The notes beneath the pieces are model-generated. The model saw only the letters and a list, made by a program, of their open reading frames with translations. It made no database searches and was not told the DNA's origin. From Psychroserpens sp. NJDZ02 (GTDB taxonomy: Bacteria > Bacteroidota > Bacteroidia > Flavobacteriales > Flavobacteriaceae), in the NCBI RefSeq assembly GCF_004843725.1, contig NZ_CP039451.1:1362501-1426500 (forward strand): a stretch of 64,000 nucleotides of DNA, read 5' to 3'. The translations under genes and the position numbers were made by a program. Of this stretch, positions 1 to 8,574 are shown piece after piece. Positions within the stretch are counted from its first letter, which is position 1, and each line of letters starts with the position of its first letter.

Positions 1-307
1 CAATAGACACTGTTACCTGTGTTGCTTCCGCATTCATGGCGTACACATCAGACAAATTAACAATTACTGCTTTATAACCCAAATGCTTTAATGGCATGTA
101 GGCCAAATCAAAATGTACACCTTCTACTAAAAAGTCAGTACTAACAACCACTCTATTCTCTCCAAATTCTAAAACAGCAGCATCATCACCCATAGCTTTA
201 ATGGTAGATTGTTGTGTTATCTTAAAGTTTTTTGCTAAATGATCTATTAACCCAAATTCTCCTAATTGGCTTAAGTCTGTACGTTGTTGATTTTTGTCTT
301 CTATCAT
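1..307 (-). CDS. thiL: Thiamine-monophosphate kinase, N-terminal part (cut by window edge)
   Basis: The minus strand reads open from an ATG at 305-307 to the left edge, giving 102 residues that begin MIEDKNQQRTDLSQLGEFGL. The segment has the hallmarks of the ThiL N-terminus: the start motif LGEFGLIDHL, then a GDDAAVLE loop at about residues 40-47 and STDFLVEGVHFD at about 57-68, the aspartates that bind Mg-ATP. ThiL phosphorylates thiamine monophosphate to thiamine diphosphate in the cytosol, the last step of vitamin B1 cofactor synthesis. It is transcribed away from the suf locus, with 552 bp between them. The C-terminal two thirds lie outside the window, so intactness cannot be judged. Identification rests on the motifs and is quite secure. 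Confidence 0.88.
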   Translation of the reverse strand, partial: MIEDKNQQRTDLSQLGEFGLIDHLAKNFKITQQSTIKAMGDDAAVLEFGENRVVVSTDFLVEGVHFDLAYMPLKHLGYKAVIVNLSDVYAMNAEATQVTVSI

Positions 308-634
308 TCTGCAAAAATACTAAGCATTATTTAATAGTCAGTCTAAAAGACTTTAAATTGTTTATTTTTCAACAAAACAATTGAGATTAGTTACAAACCC
401 AGCCACTTAACACACCTAAAGCATGGTATGTAAGTCTTATCAGTCAGCCTATCAAGTACAATCAAGAATATCTATAGTCCATCAGTCCGTATAAAAACAC
501 TTATCCTCTTTATATTAAATTAGTTATCAATTAATATTAATACAAACCCTATATATCGATAGATTTGAAATACTCAGTAAATAGCGCAGAGACCAATTCC
601 CCCTATAACGACAAGGATTTCTCGATTATTTAAT
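308..634. other. Gene-free stretch upstream of the suf locus
   Basis: No convincing reading frame, RNA gene or terminator was found here. The sequence is AT-rich with stops in all frames. The thiL promoter should lie at its left end. The right part may contain further decayed sequence of the peroxidase-like remnant that follows, but I could not align it by eye. Confidence 0.4.
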
Positions 635-751
635 AAAAAAAAAGTCTGCAAAGGCGTCCAATTAACCGCCCAAGATAAGGCCGATTTAAAAGCCTTTTTA
701 CTGACACTTTCTGACCCCACTTTTATTACCAATCCTGCTTTTATTCAATAA
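635..751 (+). pseudogene. Remnant: C-terminal tail of a di-haem cytochrome c peroxidase-like protein
   Basis: The plus-strand frame ending at the TAA at 749-751 reads LTAQDKADLKAFLLTLSDPT and then FITNPAFIQ. The pattern LTxxxKxDLxAFLxTLxDPxFxTNPxF is the usual C-terminal helix of bacterial cytochrome c peroxidase (MauG/CcpA-type) proteins, which are 300-plus residues long. Only about 30 recognisable codons remain. There is no start codon in frame, and nothing upstream resembles the haem-binding CxxCH motifs. I read it as the tail of a gene whose body was deleted. The alternative is a chance match in a short frame, but the residue pattern is very specific. Confidence 0.5.
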
Positions 752-819
752 TAAGAAAAACCTATAAAACCATATACTAATATAATGTTAGTTGCTATGG
801 AAAAAAGCGACTGTTGTTG

Positions 820-827
820 TATCTTTG
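820..827 (+). promoter_or_regulatory. Bacteroidota -7 promoter box for the suf operon
   Basis: TATCTTTG matches the Bacteroidota sigma-A -7 consensus TAnnTTTG and lies 32 bases before the sufA start codon. A clean -33 TTTG at standard spacing is not obvious (the nearest TTG is at 792-794, somewhat far), so the site is likely but not certain. Confidence 0.5.
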
Positions 828-859
828 TAATCTATTTAGATAAAATCTAATTAACAGGT

Positions 860-1189
860 ATGATAAAAGTTTCTGATACAGCTAAAAAGAAAGTCATTGA
901 ACTAATGACTGATGATGGCTTTAACCCAAGCATAGACTACGTTCGCGTAGGTGTAAAAAGTGGTGGTTGTTCTGGTTTGTCTTATGATTTAAAATTTGAC
1001 AAAACAAAAGAAGACGAAGACAAGGTCTTTGAAGATAATAATGTAAAAATTATTGTAGACAAAAAAAGTTTTTTATACCTAATAGGGACAACTTTAGAAT
1101 ATTCAGGTGGATTAAACGGAACCGGTTTTGTGTTTAATAATCCTAATGCCAACCGAACTTGCGGGTGTGGCGAATCATTTTCATTATAA
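860..1189 (+). CDS. sufA: A-type iron-sulfur carrier SufA (HesB/IscA family)
   Basis: This 109-residue protein has the normal length for A-type carriers, which take nascent Fe-S clusters from the SufBCD scaffold to apo-proteins in the cytosol. The three cluster-ligand cysteines are present: C37 in SGGCSGLSY, and C101 and C103 in the tail motif TCGCGESF. It opens the suf operon; sufB follows after 19 bases. A -7 promoter box lies 32 bases upstream of the ATG. Having an A-type carrier first is the normal flavobacterial order. IscA and SufA cannot be told apart by sequence alone, so the name rests on the suf context. Confidence 0.93.
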   Translation: MIKVSDTAKKKVIELMTDDGFNPSIDYVRVGVKSGGCSGLSYDLKFDKTKEDEDKVFEDNNVKIIVDKKSFLYLIGTTLEYSGGLNGTGFVFNNPNANRTCGCGESFSL

Positions 1190-1208
1190 TTAAACTTAAA
1201 GACAAAAT

Positions 1209-2657
1209 ATGTCAAAGTATACAGAGGACGACCTTAGAGAAGAATTAAAAACCAAAGAATATGAATATGGTTTTTTTACAGACATAGAATCTGAAACATT
1301 CCCTATTGGTCTAAACGAAGATATCGTTCGTGCTATTTCTATGAAAAAAGAAGAGCCAGAATGGATGACAGAATGGCGATTAGAAGCTTTCAAGGTTTGG
1401 AAAACTATGGAAGAACCAGAATGGGCCAATGTACGTTATACTAAACCAGATTTTCAAGCGATTGCTTACTACTCTGCTCCCGTAGCTGTAGACCCTAACA
1501 AAACATTAGACGATGTAGATCCAGATCTATTAGCGATGTATAAAAAATTAGGAATCTCTGTTGACGAGCAAAAGAAAATGAATAACGTCGCAATGGATAT
1601 TGTGGTCGATTCAGTGTCTGTTGCTACCACTTTCAAAAAAACATTAGCAGAAAAAGGGATTATTTTTATGCCTATTTCTGAAGCGATAAAAGAACACCCT
1701 GAATTAGTAAGAAAATATATCGGGACTATTGTTCCAACCACAGATAATTTTTATGCCGCTCTAAATTCAGCTGTATTTAGTGATGGTTCATTTTGTTATA
1801 TTCCTAAAGGTGTTAAATGCCCAATGGAATTATCAACCTATTTTAGAATCAATCAAGGTGGAACAGGTCAATTTGAGCGCACATTATTAGTTGCTGACGA
1901 AGGAAGCTATGTCTCTTACCTAGAAGGTTGTACCGCACCAAGTCGTGACGAAAACCAATTACACGCTGCAGTTGTAGAGCTTATTGCTTTAGATGATGCT
2001 GAAATTAAATATAGTACCGTTCAAAACTGGTACCCAGGAAATGCTGAAGGTAAAGGTGGTGTTTACAACTTTGTAACTAAACGTGGTTTATGCGAGAAAA
2101 ACGCAAAAATCTCATGGACACAAGTAGAAACAGGTAGTGCCGTAACTTGGAAATACCCGTCTTGTATCTTAAAAGGAGATAACTCTGTAGGCGAATTTTA
2201 TTCTATAGCAGTAACCAATAACTACCAACAAGCAGATACTGGAACAAAAATGATTCATTTGGGTAAAAACACCAAGTCAACCATTATTTCTAAAGGAATT
2301 TCTGCTGGACATTCTCAAAACTCATATCGTGGTTTAGTACACATTGGCGGTCGCGCAGATAATGCAAGAAACTTCTCCCAATGTGATAGTTTACTAATGG
2401 GTAACGAATGTGGCGCACATACCTTCCCTTACATTGAAGCTAAAAACAAAACGGCTCAGGTAGAACACGAAGCAACAACAAGTAAAATTGGTGAAGACCA
2501 AATTTTTTACTGCAACCAACGTGGTATAGACACAGAAAAAGCCATTGCTTTAATTGTAAATGGTTTTAGTAAAGACGTCTTAAATAAGTTACCAATGGAA
2601 TTTGCTGTAGAGGCACAAAAATTATTGGAAATTTCTTTAGAAGGCTCTGTAGGTTAA
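1209..2657 (+). CDS. sufB: Fe-S cluster assembly scaffold subunit SufB
   Basis: The 482-residue product is full length for SufB, the core scaffold subunit of the SufBC2D complex on which clusters are built from SufS/SufE sulfur and iron. Family signatures are visible: [20 protein letters not shown] N-terminal segment, [18 protein letters not shown] in the middle, [20 protein letters not shown], and near the C-terminus the motif beginning [17 protein letters not shown] followed by CDSLL and the tail [14 protein letters not shown]. These segments belong to the right-handed beta-helix core that pairs with SufD. It lies between sufA and a small lipoprotein gene (15-base gap) and is clearly co-transcribed with sufC and sufD. 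Confidence 0.96.
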   Translation: MSKYTEDDLREELKTKEYEYGFFTDIESETFPIGLNEDIVRAISMKKEEPEWMTEWRLEAFKVWKTMEEPEWANVRYTKPDFQAIAYYSAPVAVDPNKTLDDVDPDLLAMYKKLGISVDEQKKMNNVAMDIVVDSVSVATTFKKTLAEKGIIFMPISEAIKEHPELVRKYIGTIVPTTDNFYAALNSAVFSDGSFCYIPKGVKCPMELSTYFRINQGGTGQFERTLLVADEGSYVSYLEGCTAPSRDENQLHAAVVELIALDDAEIKYSTVQNWYPGNAEGKGGVYNFVTKRGLCEKNAKISWTQVETGSAVTWKYPSCILKGDNSVGEFYSIAVTNNYQQADTGTKMIHLGKNTKSTIISKGISAGHSQNSYRGLVHIGGRADNARNFSQCDSLLMGNECGAHTFPYIEAKNKTAQVEHEATTSKIGEDQIFYCNQRGIDTEKAIALIVNGFSKDVLNKLPMEFAVEAQKLLEISLEGSVG

Positions 2658-2671
2658 AAACACTATTCAAT

Positions 2672-3019
2672 ATGAAAAAACTAGTCACTCTATTATTATT
2701 TATCGCTTTTGTGAGTTGCAAAACTGACCAAGGAAAACCATTTACAGGAGACTTTGTGTATTATGCAGATGCTGCTGTGTTTCAGGTTGACAATGACATT
2801 CATGGTGTTGTTTTAAATGATAAGGTTACCGAAATCGCAAATCAAGCTAAAGCTTTTCAAAAAGAACCAACAGATATGGTAAAAGTTGAGGTTTTAGGCG
2901 AATTGATTCCGAAAGAAGACAATGAAGAAGGCTGGCCATACAAACTAAAAATAAATAAAGTTATAAGCGTAACTGCTTTAGCTCAGAATAAAAACGACGT
3001 TATCAAACTAGGAAAATAA
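2672..3019 (+). CDS. Small lipoprotein of unknown function within the suf operon
   Basis: This 115-residue protein starts with a lipoprotein signal peptide, MKKLVTLLLFIAFVSCKT, with the lipobox cysteine at about residue 16. The mature part is polar, has no further cysteine and shows a segment (GELIPKEDNEEGWPYKLKIN) suggestive of a small beta-rich domain. It sits 14 bases after sufB and 5 bases before sufC, so it must be co-transcribed. I do not recognise a family and no Fe-S role can be inferred from its residues. As a lipoprotein it should act in the periplasm or outer membrane, apart from the cytosolic SUF machinery, so its place in the operon may reflect shared expression rather than shared function. 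Confidence 0.8.
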   Translation: MKKLVTLLLFIAFVSCKTDQGKPFTGDFVYYADAAVFQVDNDIHGVVLNDKVTEIANQAKAFQKEPTDMVKVEVLGELIPKEDNEEGWPYKLKINKVISVTALAQNKNDVIKLGK

Positions 3020-3024
3020 GTAAT

Positions 3025-3777
3025 ATGTTAAAGATAAACAACCTACACGCAAACATTGAAGATAAATCCATTTTAAGAGGAATTAATCTTGAAGTAAAAG
3101 CAGGAGAAGTACATGCTATAATGGGACCAAACGGTTCTGGAAAAAGTACGTTAGCTTCTGTAATTGCAGGAAAAGAAGAATACGAAGTCACAGAAGGTAC
3201 TATTGTTTTAGAAGGAGAAGATCTTGAAGATTTAGCAGCTGAAGAACGCGCACATAAAGGGGTGTTCTTATCATTCCAATATCCAGTAGAAATACCTGGA
3301 GTTAGCGTTACTAATTTTATTAAAACAGCGATTAACGAAACTAGAAAAGCAAAAGGCTTAGAAGATATGCCTGCAAAAGAAATGCTTAAACTAATTCGTG
3401 AAAAAGCAGAACTTTTAGAAATTGACCGTAAGTTTTTATCACGTTCTTTAAACGAAGGATTTTCTGGAGGAGAAAAGAAACGTAATGAAATTTTTCAAAT
3501 GGCGATGTTAGAGCCTAAATTAGCTATTCTTGACGAAACTGATTCTGGATTAGATATTGATGCTTTACGTATCGTTGCTAATGGTGTCAACAAACTAAAA
3601 AGCAAAGACAATGCTGTTATAGTAATTACGCACTACCAACGTTTATTAGATTATATCGTACCGGATTTTGTACACGTTTTATATAACGGAAAAATTGTTA
3701 AATCTGGAGGAAAAGAATTAGCACACGAGTTAGAAGAAAAAGGTTACGACTGGATTAAAGAAGAAGTAGACGCTTAA
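3025..3777 (+). CDS. sufC: SUF system ATPase SufC
   Basis: The 250-residue product is an ABC-type ATPase that powers shape changes of the SufBCD scaffold. Walker A is GPNGSGKST at residues 34-42, the ABC signature is FSGGEKKR at 146-153, and Walker B is LAILDETDSGLD at about 166-177, with the catalytic glutamate at 171. The ETDSGLD form is characteristic of SufC, where transporter ATPases usually have EPTSALD. There are no membrane segments. It follows the lipoprotein gene by 5 bases. About 150 bases of non-coding sequence separate it from sufD, a larger gap than elsewhere in the operon. Confidence 0.96.
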   Translation: MLKINNLHANIEDKSILRGINLEVKAGEVHAIMGPNGSGKSTLASVIAGKEEYEVTEGTIVLEGEDLEDLAAEERAHKGVFLSFQYPVEIPGVSVTNFIKTAINETRKAKGLEDMPAKEMLKLIREKAELLEIDRKFLSRSLNEGFSGGEKKRNEIFQMAMLEPKLAILDETDSGLDIDALRIVANGVNKLKSKDNAVIVITHYQRLLDYIVPDFVHVLYNGKIVKSGGKELAHELEEKGYDWIKEEVDA

Positions 3778-3858
3778 AAAAGGCCATGATCAATCACTGT
3801 TTACCTTGGTTTACACTAACTGATCCGTCCAAAATTTAAAGCTTTCAAAATAAACACA

Positions 3859-3914
3859 CAGTAATCATTACACGACACGGTTAGCCCTTGTGCCAAACCG
3901 AAGACTGATTACTG
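3859..3914 (+). repeat. Inverted repeat between sufC and sufD
   Basis: CAGTAATCA at 3859-3867 is the exact reverse complement of TGATTACTG at 3906-3914, with 38 bases between. It lies in the only long gap inside the suf operon. There is no T-run after the right arm, so it is not a plain terminator. It could be an mRNA processing or stability hairpin, or chance. Functional reading is inference. Confidence 0.4.
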
Positions 3915-3929
3915 AAGACTTAAAAGAAT

Positions 3930-5243
3930 ATGAGTTTAAAAGAAAAATTAGTATCGTCCTTTTTAGCATTCGAAAATCATGTTGATATCGATTCTAAAAT
4001 TCACGATATTAGAAGTGAAGCAATAAAAACGTTTGAAGCAGAAGGCTTTCCTACCAAAAAGGACGAAGCTTGGAAATACACGTCTTTAAACAGTGTTTTA
4101 AAACAAGACTACAGTCTGTTTCCTAAACAAGATAATGCTTTAGAATATAGTGATGTTAAAAAATACTTTCTAGATGATATAGACACTTACAAAATTGTGT
4201 TTATTGATGGAAAATATTCGTCTAACTTATCAGAAACAACACACGATGGTATTGATGTGTGTTTAATGTCTGCTGCATTACACAAATCAAAATATCAACT
4301 AATTATTGAGAATTACTTTAACAAAATAGCGTCTAAAGATGGTTTATCCTCTTTAAACACAGCCTTTTCAAAAGAGGGTGCTTACATACACATCCCTAAA
4401 AATAAAGTGGTTGCAAAACCAATAGAAATCGTACATTTCTCTACAGGAAGTGAAGCAGCCTTAATGGTACAGCCTCGTAACTTAATTGTCGTAGACGAAA
4501 ACTCTCATGTTCAGATTATCGAACGCCACCAAAGTCTTACAGACAATCCTGTATTAACAAATTCGGTGACTGAGATTATTGCCGATAAACGTGCCATTGT
4601 AGATTACTACAAAGTACAAAATGACAATAAAAACGCGTCTTTAATTGACAGTACATTTGTAGATCAAAAAAGAGAAAGTCATGTCTCCGTGCATACCTTT
4701 ACTTTTGGAGGAAAGTTGACACGTAACAATCTTAACTTTTACCAAAATGGAGAATATATGGACTCTACATTAAATGGAGTAACCATTATTGGGGATAAGC
4801 AACATGTTGATCATAATACACTAGTCCATCATATCGAACCAAATTGCGAAAGTCACCAAGATTACAAGGGAATTTTTAACGATAGTGCGACAGGTGTATT
4901 TAATGGAAAAGTAGTTGTTAATAAAGAAGCGCAAAAAACAAATGCGTTTCAATCCAACAACAATATTTTACTAAGTGATAAAGCCACTATTAACTCTAAA
5001 CCACAACTTGAAATTTTTGCAGATGATGTAAAATGCTCTCATGGTTGTACTATAGGACAATTAGACGAAAGTGCTTTGTTTTACATGAAATCTAGAGGTA
5101 TTCCTGAAAAAGAAGCTAAAGGGTTATTAATGTATGCGTTTAGTAATAACGTTTTAAAATCTGTAAAAATTCCAGAATTAAAACAACGTATCACCAAAAT
5201 TATAGCAAACAAACTAGGCGTTAATATTGGTTTTGACTTGTAA
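3930..5243 (+). CDS. sufD: Fe-S cluster assembly protein SufD
   Basis: The product has 437 residues, the usual SufD length. It is the SufB paralogue that completes the SufBC2D scaffold and helps with iron entry. The N-terminal helical part contains the family motif KKDEAWKYTSLN. The beta-helix part includes VHHIEPNCESHQDYKGI and NNILLSDKATINSKPQLEIF. The C-terminal signature is CSHGCTIGQLDESALFYMKS, with the conserved cysteine and histidine pair used at the SufB-SufD interface. It follows sufC after about 150 bases and precedes a small membrane protein gene by 5 bases. Confidence 0.95.
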   Translation: MSLKEKLVSSFLAFENHVDIDSKIHDIRSEAIKTFEAEGFPTKKDEAWKYTSLNSVLKQDYSLFPKQDNALEYSDVKKYFLDDIDTYKIVFIDGKYSSNLSETTHDGIDVCLMSAALHKSKYQLIIENYFNKIASKDGLSSLNTAFSKEGAYIHIPKNKVVAKPIEIVHFSTGSEAALMVQPRNLIVVDENSHVQIIERHQSLTDNPVLTNSVTEIIADKRAIVDYYKVQNDNKNASLIDSTFVDQKRESHVSVHTFTFGGKLTRNNLNFYQNGEYMDSTLNGVTIIGDKQHVDHNTLVHHIEPNCESHQDYKGIFNDSATGVFNGKVVVNKEAQKTNAFQSNNNILLSDKATINSKPQLEIFADDVKCSHGCTIGQLDESALFYMKSRGIPEKEAKGLLMYAFSNNVLKSVKIPELKQRITKIIANKLGVNIGFDL

Positions 5244-5248
5244 AAAAT

Positions 5249-5563
5249 ATGGATGTTTTAAAGATTTCAACTAAAACTTTTCTAAAGTTAATAGCTATTT
5301 GTTTTTCTATTGCTCTAGTTACAGGTACCATATTTTATTTTACAAAAGGTGGTTTTTTTGACGGGATACTAATGACGTTTGTAGGTTTATCACTAACCTA
5401 TTTAACACTTATTGTATCCTTATTGATTTATAGATTTTTGATTAATTTTTTAGCAAAAAAAACAATCAAAGTATCCCATGTCGTTATCGCCTTTATGGCA
5501 GCCGCCGCTTTTGCAGCAACCGTTTTTATCTCACTTTTTAGATTTATAGCTAACACGTTTTAA
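5249..5563 (+). CDS. Small integral membrane protein inside the suf operon
   Basis: This 104-residue protein is almost entirely hydrophobic, with about three predicted membrane segments (roughly residues 11-31, 38-66 and 75-103) and short lysine-rich loops, for example FLAKKTIKVSH. No catalytic motif is visible and I do not recognise a family. It begins 5 bases after the sufD stop and ends 13 bases before sufS, so it is certainly part of the transcript. It may be a lineage-specific passenger. Confidence 0.75.
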   Translation: MDVLKISTKTFLKLIAICFSIALVTGTIFYFTKGGFFDGILMTFVGLSLTYLTLIVSLLIYRFLINFLAKKTIKVSHVVIAFMAAAAFAATVFISLFRFIANTF

Positions 5564-5576
5564 ATTACACCTAATC

Positions 5577-6791
5577 ATGCTAGATATTACCAAAATACGT
5601 AAAGATTTCCCAATACTTAATAGACAAGTAAATGGTAAACCCTTGGTATATTTTGATAATGCAGCAACCTCACAAACGCCACAACAAGTTATTGATGTTA
5701 TAGTAGATTACTACAGTAACTATAATGCTAATATCCATAGAGGTGTACATGCCTTAAGTCAAGAAGCTACAGATAAGTATGAAGCTGCAAGACACACTAT
5801 TCAGAAGCATTTTAATGCTAAAAAAGCGCATGAAATCATTTTTACCGCTGGTACGACACACAGTATAAACTTAGTTGCCAATGGTTTTGCTTCCATAATA
5901 AAAAAAGGTGACGAGCTAATTGTTTCTGCTTTAGAGCATCACAGTAATATTGTGCCTTGGCAAATGCTATGTGAAAAAACTGGTGCTATTCTTAAAGTCA
6001 TTCCAATGACCCTGGAAGGCGAGTTAGATATGACTGCTTATGCTGATTTACTTTCAGAAAACACAAAACTAGTTTTTGTCAATCATATATCTAATGCTTT
6101 AGGAACTATCAATCCTATCGAAAATATTATCAAACAAGCCCATCAGGTTGGCGCTGCTGTTTTAATTGACGGTGCCCAAGCTTGCCCACACATCAAGCCA
6201 GATGTACAAGCTCTAGATGTTGATTTTTATGTCACTTCTGCACATAAAATATGCGGACCAACAGGTGTTGGAATGTTATATGGTAAAGAAGAATGGCTTA
6301 ATAAAATGCAACCATACCAAGGCGGTGGGGAAATGATTGATCAAGTTACTTTTGAAAAAACAACCTACGCTGGATTACCACATAAATTTGAAGCAGGAAC
6401 CCCTAACATTTGTGGAGGTATCGCTTTTGCTGCTGCTTTAGATTACATGAACGCCATTGGATTTGATGCTATTGCAGATTACGAACATGATTTACTAGAC
6501 TACGGCACAAAAAAACTACTAGAAATAGAAGGTTTAAAAATTTACGGAACATCCAAAAACAAAACATCAGTAATTTCATTTAATTTAGAGGGTATTCATC
6601 CTTATGATGTTGGTACACTACTAGACAAAATGGGAATCGCTGTTCGTACAGGCCATCATTGCGCGCAACCTATTATGGCATTTTTTAAAATACCAGGAAC
6701 TATTAGAGCGTCCTTTGCTTTTTATAACACAAAAGCCGAAATTGATGCTTTAGTATCAGGTATTAAAAAAGCAAAAATGATGTTATCGTAA
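5577..6791 (+). CDS. sufS: Cysteine desulfurase SufS
   Basis: The 404-residue product is a pyridoxal-phosphate enzyme that takes sulfur from cysteine as a persulfide for Fe-S cluster assembly. The PLP-binding lysine is K224 in TSAHKICGPTG. The aspartate that contacts the cofactor is in VLIDGAQACPH at about residues 195-205. The persulfide cysteine is C362 in RTGHHCAQP, the short-loop form typical of group II (SufS/CsdA) enzymes that need SufE or SufU to accept sulfur. The substrate-binding segment NIHRGVHALS is also present. It lies in the suf operon upstream of a META-domain gene and sufE. Confidence 0.96.
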   Translation: MLDITKIRKDFPILNRQVNGKPLVYFDNAATSQTPQQVIDVIVDYYSNYNANIHRGVHALSQEATDKYEAARHTIQKHFNAKKAHEIIFTAGTTHSINLVANGFASIIKKGDELIVSALEHHSNIVPWQMLCEKTGAILKVIPMTLEGELDMTAYADLLSENTKLVFVNHISNALGTINPIENIIKQAHQVGAAVLIDGAQACPHIKPDVQALDVDFYVTSAHKICGPTGVGMLYGKEEWLNKMQPYQGGGEMIDQVTFEKTTYAGLPHKFEAGTPNICGGIAFAAALDYMNAIGFDAIADYEHDLLDYGTKKLLEIEGLKIYGTSKNKTSVISFNLEGIHPYDVGTLLDKMGIAVRTGHHCAQPIMAFFKIPGTIRASFAFYNTKAEIDALVSGIKKAKMMLS

Positions 6792-6843
6792 AACTTTGGC
6801 TTCTTTTTTGTAATATTATAATTAAATACCAAATATTACTAAC

Positions 6844-7641
6844 ATGAAAACAATTACTATTTTACTTTTTTCTATCCTTCTTAATAGTTGTGGTTCCACT
6901 CAAGATGCAAAAAGCAGCTTAAATCCCGATATGTCAACAGCACCACTTAACGGAACTTACAGTATAACCACCCTAGATAGCAAAGCAACAACTAATACTA
7001 AATTATCATTGAGTTTTGACAGTGCTACAAATCGTATTTATGGTTTTTCTGGTTGTAATAATTTTTTTGGTACGTATACTATGACTGCTGACAAGTTAAC
7101 TTTTAGTCAAATAGGCTCTACAAAAAAAATGTGCCCAGAAGCAGAAAATGCAATCGAAAGTACCTTTTTAGAAACACTACAAGAAACCACTAATTATAAA
7201 GTTTCTGGTAACGCCATTACATTATTAAATAATAAAAGAGAAGTACTTAGCGGTATGCAAGCATCAGATACCGAGGAGTCACAAAAACAAGATAACGGGA
7301 TGACTTTTAGATATTCAGCTGCAACTAGAGGTTCGTATACTTTAATAGAAATTGATCAAAATACTATAAAATCTCAATTTAACAGAGCAGACAAACCAAA
7401 TATTAAAACCTGTACTAAAGCAGATTGGTCAACATTAAAAGAGTTAACAGAAGCTATAAACATAGCATCGCTTGACAAACTCGAACCACCAAGTAAAGCA
7501 CATCAATATGATGGTGCTGCAGCAGCTAGTTTAACCATAATAGTAAATGGCACGCAACATAGTACGCCATCTTTTGATGCAGGAAATCCTCCTAAAACTA
7601 TCGCTGTTCTTGTAAACAAACTAATTGCTTTAACTAAATAA
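6844..7641 (+). CDS. META-domain (HslJ-like) lipoprotein
   Basis: The protein has 265 residues. A lipoprotein signal ends at LLNSCGSTQ. The first half (about residues 33-140) fits the META/HslJ fold: a NGTYSI start, the GFSGCNNFFGTYTMT motif that defines the family, and the conserved KMCPEAENAIESTFLETL helix. The second half (about 150-265) has no family I recognise; it resembles a small alpha/beta domain with two cysteines far apart. META proteins are periplasmic or outer-membrane lipoproteins linked in some bacteria to heat or novobiocin resistance, so a cell-envelope stress role is possible. It is placed between sufS and sufE, with its own short upstream gap of 52 bases. Confidence 0.82.
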   Translation: MKTITILLFSILLNSCGSTQDAKSSLNPDMSTAPLNGTYSITTLDSKATTNTKLSLSFDSATNRIYGFSGCNNFFGTYTMTADKLTFSQIGSTKKMCPEAENAIESTFLETLQETTNYKVSGNAITLLNNKREVLSGMQASDTEESQKQDNGMTFRYSAATRGSYTLIEIDQNTIKSQFNRADKPNIKTCTKADWSTLKELTEAINIASLDKLEPPSKAHQYDGAAAASLTIIVNGTQHSTPSFDAGNPPKTIAVLVNKLIALTK

Positions 7642-7716
7642 CACAACACACAAGAAGACTATAATATTCAAAAATATCTTTAAGACTTCTTTAGTAATAA
7701 ATCAACGGATATTGAT

Positions 7717-7724
7717 TAATTTTG
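7717..7724 (+). promoter_or_regulatory. Bacteroidota -7 promoter box upstream of sufE
   Basis: TAATTTTG fits TAnnTTTG and lies 22 bases upstream of the sufE start codon. It suggests that sufE, the DUF59 gene and perhaps the ABC transporter gene can be transcribed separately from the main suf operon. No clear -33 TTTG was found. Confidence 0.4.
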
Positions 7725-7746
7725 TATCCGAAATTATATTGAAACA

Positions 7747-8172
7747 ATGCAGACTATTAAAGAAATACAAGACGAGATTGTTGATGAATTTTCCATGTTT
7801 GAAGACTGGGAAGAACGTTACCAATACATGATAGATTTAGGAAAATCACTTCCGCTAATAGCACCGGAATATAAAACAGATTCCAATATAATTAAAGGCT
7901 GTCAGAGTAAAGTATGGGTTCATGCAGAACTTAACGACGATCAAATTGCATTTACTGCAGATAGTGATGCTATTATAACTAAAGGAATTATCGCAATTTT
8001 AATACGCGTGTTTTCTAATCAACATCCAAAGGCTATTATAGAGGCCAATACCGATTTTATTGATGCTATTGGACTAAAGGAACATTTATCACCAACTAGA
8101 GCCAATGGTTTAGTAAGTATGATAAAGCAGATTAAGTTATATGCCATCGCCTACCAAACACAATTAAAATAA
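7747..8172 (+). CDS. sufE: Sulfur acceptor protein SufE
   Basis: The 141-residue product takes persulfide sulfur from SufS and passes it to SufB. The acceptor cysteine is C52 in the signature IIKGCQSKVWV, and the preceding WEERYQYMIDLGKSLP helix is typical of the family. A further conserved segment, FIDAIGLKEHLSPTRANGL, supports the assignment. It lies about 100 bases after the META-domain gene, with its own putative -7 box, and is followed by the DUF59 gene after 63 bases. Confidence 0.95.
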   Translation: MQTIKEIQDEIVDEFSMFEDWEERYQYMIDLGKSLPLIAPEYKTDSNIIKGCQSKVWVHAELNDDQIAFTADSDAIITKGIIAILIRVFSNQHPKAIIEANTDFIDAIGLKEHLSPTRANGLVSMIKQIKLYAIAYQTQLK

Positions 8173-8235
8173 TTCGCTAAAGCGGAATTTAAAAAAACAG
8201 ATTTCCTTGATAAAAGGAAGTGAAAAAGAAAAGAA

Positions 8236-8562
8236 ATGAGCGATACAACTATAGATACAGCAGAATTAGGAGAAAAAATAGTAAATGTTTTAAAAACTAT
8301 TTACGATCCAGAAATACCAGTAGACATATACGAACTAGGATTAATTTACGACGTTTTTGTAAATGAAGATTATGATGTAAAAATCTTAATGACCTTAACG
8401 ACTCCAAACTGTCCAGTAGCTGAAACGTTACCATTAGAGGTTGAAGAGAAAGTAAAATCTTTAAATGACGTTAATGATGCTGAAGTAGAAATTACTTTTG
8501 ATCCACCATGGACACAAGACTTAATGAGCGAAGAAGCTAAATTAGAGCTTGGTATGCTTTAA
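8236..8562 (+). CDS. SUF-associated DUF59/MIP18 family protein (SufT-like)
   Basis: This 108-residue protein has the MIP18/DUF59 fold found at the end of many SUF clusters. Visible signatures are the N-terminal YDPEIPVDIYELGLIYDV, the reactive cysteine in TLTTPNCPVAETLP at about residue 55, and the C-terminal FDPPWTQDLMSEEAKLELGM. Family members help mature Fe-S proteins, probably as carriers or targeting factors in the cytosol. The close position after sufE matches this role. It ends 12 bases before an ABC transporter gene that is probably on the same transcript. Confidence 0.9.
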   Translation: MSDTTIDTAELGEKIVNVLKTIYDPEIPVDIYELGLIYDVFVNEDYDVKILMTLTTPNCPVAETLPLEVEEKVKSLNDVNDAEVEITFDPPWTQDLMSEEAKLELGML

Positions 8563-8574
8563 TGACAAAACAAC

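Noticed and set aside
982-1741. Minus-strand frames opposite sufA and sufB
   Set aside because: Shadows of the suf genes; no ribosome-binding context and no recognisable domain.
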